Origin: Clostridia bacterium
Lineage (GTDB): Bacteria; Bacillota; Clostridia; Christensenellales; Maliibacteriaceae
Reading direction: 5' to 3'
DNA: 9,934 nt
Assembly (NCBI GenBank): GCA_017935825.1
Contig: JAGBGW010000214.1
Coordinates: forward strand, 1-9,934
The notes below the pieces were generated by a model. The model was not told where the DNA came from. It was given only the letters and a program-made list of their open reading frames with translations, and made no database searches. Shown here one piece after another: positions 7,544-9,934 of this stretch (positions are counted from its first letter, which is position 1; each line of letters opens with the position of its first letter). The translations under genes and the position numbers were made by a program.

Positions 7544-7609
7544 TTATCGGACGTTAGGGTGAATCCGATAAGACCAAAAGATCCGGACAGAACCGTTCAA
7601 ATACGGATC
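7544..7609. repeat. Cluster of inverted repeats in the divergent intergenic region
   Basis: TTATCGGA (7544-7551) is inverted as TCCGATAA (7564-7571) with a 12-base spacer. Next to it, GATCCG (7580-7585) is inverted as CGGATC (7604-7609), and these arms enclose a second inverted pair, GAAC/GTTC (7590-7598). The cluster lies between the divergent parE and DUF5685-type promoters. It may hold operators for either gene; the arms are short and chance is a real alternative. Confidence 0.4.
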
Positions 7610-7631
7610 AGTTCGGGGCATATGAGATTTA

Positions 7632-7670
7632 TATAATAAAGTAGCGATATTACACAAAGTATGGTACACT
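7632..7670 (+). promoter_or_regulatory. Candidate promoter(s) of the DUF5685/J-protein unit
   Basis: There are two candidates. A perfect TATAAT at 7632-7637 has no good -35 partner. An extended -10 TGGTACACT at 7662-7670 would start transcription near 7677 and leave a leader of only about 16 bases, just enough to contain the ribosome site. I cannot choose between them. Confidence 0.4.
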
Positions 7671-7692
7671 ATTTGGGTGGGAGGTATGCACC

Positions 7693-8541
7693 TTGTTTGG
7701 ATATATCACGCCGCTTCACTGCGAGTTGAAGGTGAAGCACCAGCAATTGTATAAGGCATTTTATTGCGGACTTTGCAGGTCCATCGGCAAGCATTACGGG
7801 CAGGTGGCGCGAAGTGTTTTGCAGTACGACTGTACCTTCCTTGCAATCGTTTGCCAGAGTATATCCGATGCACCCATCGTCACCCCCCACCGCTGCGGCT
7901 TCAAGCCGCTTTCCAAAAAACGTCCCATGATCGAAGACAGTGAAGCTTTGCACTTTGCGGCGGCGGTCAACGTGCTTCTTGCATGGCACAAGTGCCGCGA
8001 CAATGTCCGCGATGATAAAAGCGCCGCAGCCTTTGCCGCGCAGAAAGCTTTGTCCATCGCAAAGAAGAAAGCCGCGAAGGAATTTCCCATGGTGGATATT
8101 TTAACGCAGGATGCCATGGATCGGCTTTGGGTTCTGGAGCAGGAAAAATGCACCTGTATCGATCAAGTTTCCCACGTCTTTGCATCTTTTATGCGGGATC
8201 TTCTGATGCTCTGTCCCGATGCGGATGCGGACACCCGCGCCGCCTTAGGCGAGCTTGGCTACAATTTGGGTCGATGGATCTATCTGATGGATGCATGGGA
8301 TGACAAAGAAAAAGACAGGAAAAAAGGCGCCTACAATGTGTTTTTACTGGCAGGCACGTCCAGGGAAGATGCTTCCTTTGCACTGCACACCTCCCTTTAC
8401 AATGCCTGTGCGGCGGCGGACCGCCTACCCATGACACATTGCAGGGAATTGATAGAAAACGTGCTGCAGCTTGGCTGCGCAAACAAGAGTGAAGTACTGC
8501 TTCACGGGAAGGAACAACATGGATCCGTATCAGATTCTTGA
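7693..8541 (+). CDS. DUF5685-like protein, first gene of a three-gene unit
   Basis: The 282-residue protein opens with MFGYITP and has YKAFYCGLCRSIG at 20-32, with Cys25-x-x-Cys28. Both fit what I recall of DUF5685, a family of unknown function common in Clostridia. No signal peptide or obvious membrane segment is visible, so it is probably cytosolic and largely helical. Two acidic motifs stand out: DNVRDD at 103-108 and DAWDDKEKD at 200-208, the latter followed by RKKGAYN. They resemble in kind and order the paired aspartate motifs of squalene/phytoene synthases, but homology is not shown and no reaction is assigned. The start is TTG, eight bases after a strong GGGAGG (7679-7684); no in-frame ATG lies nearby, and the ATG at 7686 is out of frame. 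Its 3' end overlaps the J-domain gene by 23 bases, so the two are probably co-translated. Confidence 0.78.
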   Translation: MFGYITPLHCELKVKHQQLYKAFYCGLCRSIGKHYGQVARSVLQYDCTFLAIVCQSISDAPIVTPHRCGFKPLSKKRPMIEDSEALHFAAAVNVLLAWHKCRDNVRDDKSAAAFAAQKALSIAKKKAAKEFPMVDILTQDAMDRLWVLEQEKCTCIDQVSHVFASFMRDLLMLCPDADADTRAALGELGYNLGRWIYLMDAWDDKEKDRKKGAYNVFLLAGTSREDASFALHTSLYNACAAADRLPMTHCRELIENVLQLGCANKSEVLLHGKEQHGSVSDS

Positions 8542-9109
8542 AGTAAGCCCCAACGCTTCCAAAGAAGAAATAAGAACTGCATACCGCAATCTGGTTAAAA
8601 AATACCACCCCGACCGCTATCCGGAAGGTCCGCAGCGTGACTTTGCCACCGAAAAGATCAAAAAGATCAATGCGGCATACGATATGATCCAAAATGGCGG
8701 CGGCACCACGTCGCAGGCAGGCGGCAGCAACGCAGGTGCGGACTTTGCCCGCGTGCGCCAGCTGATCCAGGCAAACAACCTAACGGCGGCGGCACACATC
8801 CTGGACGGCATGACGGTGCGAAATGCACAATGGTACTACCTGTACGGTGTCATTCATCTTCGGCGCGGCTGGTACGATAACGCTCGAAGCTGCTTTGAAC
8901 GTGCCTACCAGATGGACCCCGGCAACAGCGAATATGCAAATGCCTACCGCAATACCCAACAGACCGGTCAGCCCTATAGCTACACCAATACCACGCGCCA
9001 GACCACCAGCACCAATTCCGGCTGCTGCAGCTGCGACTTGTGCACCACGCTGCTTTGCATGGATTGCTGCTGTGAGTGCATGGGCGGCGACCTGTTCCGC
9101 TGCTGCTAA
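8519..9109 (+). CDS. J-domain protein with TPR-like middle and cysteine-rich tail
   Basis: This 196-residue protein begins directly with a J domain (about 1-60) containing the essential HPD at 30-32, so it should stimulate an Hsp70 (DnaK-type) ATPase. It is not DnaJ: the G/F region, zinc fingers and substrate-binding domains of DnaJ are missing. After a glycine-rich linker (about 59-73), residues about 75-145 form helix pairs ending in FERAYQMDPGNSEYA, a TPR-like pattern suggesting protein binding. A Thr/Asn/Gln-rich stretch leads to a tail with 11 cysteines in the last 29 residues, including CCCEC and a terminal CC. The tail could bind metal, form disulfides or associate with membrane; none of these is shown. 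I chose the ATG at 8519 because GGAAGG precedes it by five or six bases. It overlaps the upstream DUF5685-like gene and is nearly joined to the downstream membrane-protein gene, which suggests the three work together. Confidence 0.88.
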   Translation: MDPYQILEVSPNASKEEIRTAYRNLVKKYHPDRYPEGPQRDFATEKIKKINAAYDMIQNGGGTTSQAGGSNAGADFARVRQLIQANNLTAAAHILDGMTVRNAQWYYLYGVIHLRRGWYDNARSCFERAYQMDPGNSEYANAYRNTQQTGQPYSYTNTTRQTTSTNSGCCSCDLCTTLLCMDCCCECMGGDLFRCC

Positions 9110-9111
9110 CC

Positions 9112-9648
9112 ATGCGTACCAAAACACTTACACTAAGTGCACTTTGCGCCACGCTTTCGGCCGCATTGCTGCTTGCAGCATCCTATGCGCCCACGATGCG
9201 CCTTGCGTGCATTTTCCTTGCAGCCTGTTGCACCATTCCCCCTGCATTTGAGGGCGAAACGTTTGCATCTTATCTTGCATTTTTTGCAGCAGGACTCCTG
9301 ATGCTTTTGCTTTCGCCGCAAAAGGCCACGGTGCTGCTGTATCTTTTCTTTGGGCACTACATTCTCTTTAAGATTTATGCCGAGCGCCGCATCTTCAAAA
9401 AGGTTTGGCTGCTTGCAGCAAAGTGCCTGTACTTCTGCTTTTTTGCAGGTGCGTGCATTGTAAGCATCCATGCCCTGTCGCTGATGCCGCAAAACATGCT
9501 TGCGCTTTTGCAGCTGCCGCAGGTACTGCTTTTGATCTTTGGCATTCCCGTCCTCTGGTTTATTTTGGACAAAGCCTGCCAAAGTGTGATTGTGTTTTAT
9601 CACGAGCGCATCCGTGCGCATGTTTTTTCCGACAAGAATCGCGAATAA
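9112..9648 (+). CDS. Polytopic membrane protein of unknown function
   Basis: The 178-residue protein is very hydrophobic, with about six predicted membrane helices (roughly 6-24, 27-45, 50-69, 71-88, 97-119 and 129-150) and a short charged C terminus. A basic segment, KIYAERRIFKK, separates helices four and five. The overall look recalls small ECF-transporter S-component-like proteins of Firmicutes, but I see no ligand motif and do not claim that function. Its ATG lies two bases after the TAA of the J-protein gene and has no recognisable ribosome binding site, so translation probably depends on reinitiation by ribosomes leaving that gene. An alternative GTG at 9076 would overlap the J-protein gene and add 12 non-hydrophobic residues. 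It is the last gene of the unit; no clear terminator hairpin follows in the 98-base gap to the next gene. Confidence 0.72.
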   Translation: MRTKTLTLSALCATLSAALLLAASYAPTMRLACIFLAACCTIPPAFEGETFASYLAFFAAGLLMLLLSPQKATVLLYLFFGHYILFKIYAERRIFKKVWLLAAKCLYFCFFAGACIVSIHALSLMPQNMLALLQLPQVLLLIFGIPVLWFILDKACQSVIVFYHERIRAHVFSDKNRE

Positions 9649-9746
9649 ACCATTAAAGTTTTTCTGTATACAATTTTTCTTCTCTAACGGGGGAAATTTT
9701 GCTAATATAAGTCACACTCCACAAACTCTATTTCTGAGGTGAATCT

Positions 9747-9934
9747 ATGAAAATCATCATCGTTGGAGACGGCAAAGTCGGCATAACGCTGACACAGCAA
9801 TTGGCAAGCGAAGGTCATGAGATCATCGTCATCGACCAGAACGAAGAAGCGCTGCGCCATGTGTCGGAGCTTTACGACGTACTTTCCGTCTGCGGCAACG
9901 GCGCCAGCATGCAGGTGCTGCAGGAGGCAAATGC
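9747..9934 (+). CDS. trkA: TrkA/KtrA-type potassium uptake regulatory protein (partial, N-terminal 62 codons)
   Basis: This is the peripheral NAD-binding subunit that gates a membrane potassium channel-like partner (TrkH/KtrB), here cut by the right edge. The visible residues form the start of an RCK_N Rossmann fold: GDGKVG at 7-12 matches GxGxxG, and Asp30, at the end of the second strand in EIIVIDQNEE, is the residue that holds the NAD ribose. A GNGAS turn near residue 50 is also typical. The ATG follows TGAGGTGA (9735-9742) at good spacing. AT-rich sequence around 9703-9711 (TAATATAAG) could be a -10 box, but no convincing -35 is seen. Whether it belongs to a trkH-trkA pair cannot be seen here. 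The gene symbol is a family-level choice; ktrA or ktrC is possible. Confidence 0.85.
   Translation, partial: MKIIIVGDGKVGITLTQQLASEGHEIIVIDQNEEALRHVSELYDVLSVCGNGASMQVLQEAN

Noticed and set aside
8189..8692. A 167-codon minus-strand frame spanning the DUF5685/J-protein junction.
   Set aside because: It opposes two genes with good motifs and ribosome sites and shows no family features.
9649..9746. Terminator or riboswitch before the trkA-like gene.
   Set aside because: Only a trivial TGTATACA palindrome and T-rich runs are present; no stable stem is visible.

Overview
The window looks like chromosomal DNA from a Gram-positive Clostridia-class bacterium, probably a gut-type Oscillospiraceae/Ruminococcaceae relative. 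Four observations point there: roughly half-GC coding sequence between AT-rich promoters, tRNA genes with encoded CCA ends, strong AGGAGG-type ribosome binding sites, and a DUF5685-like gene followed by a J-domain gene with a cysteine-rich tail, a pairing I associate with Clostridia. This placement is inference; no genus can be named. I see no phage, IS element, CRISPR array or other sign of recent transfer.

Layout. Positions 1-270 carry a minus-strand tRNA operon: a near-consensus promoter, then tRNA-Leu(UAG), tRNA-Gly(GCC), and the first bases of a third tRNA that runs off the left edge. Divergent from it is a cytoplasmic type I L-asparaginase (434-1447), which ends at a strong bidirectional hairpin terminator. 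From the other side of that terminator, reading leftwards, come a large secreted lipoprotein resembling DUF3472 proteins (1513-2967) and a topoisomerase IV pair, parE then parC (7432 down to 3019). parE and parC are 13 bases apart, and the parC ribosome binding site overlaps the parE stop codon. The A subunit has no recognisable GyrA box in its C-terminal domain, so I prefer topoisomerase IV to gyrase.

A 260-base divergent intergenic region (7433-7692) holds an extended -10 promoter for parE, a perfect 19-base palindrome at the expected parE transcription start, and several inverted repeats further upstream. Rightwards from it runs a tight three-gene unit. It consists of a DUF5685-like all-helical protein with two aspartate-rich motifs, a J-domain/TPR-like protein ending in an 11-cysteine tail, and a six-helix membrane protein of unknown function. 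The genes overlap or nearly touch (23-base overlap, then a 2-base gap). The window closes with the first 62 codons of a TrkA/KtrA-type potassium-uptake regulatory protein.

Most of the window is housekeeping. The part most worth attention is the DUF5685/J-protein/membrane-protein unit. Its first protein has two acidic motifs resembling, by eye only, those of squalene/phytoene synthases, and its second is a J-protein with a probable metal-binding or membrane-targeting cysteine tail.
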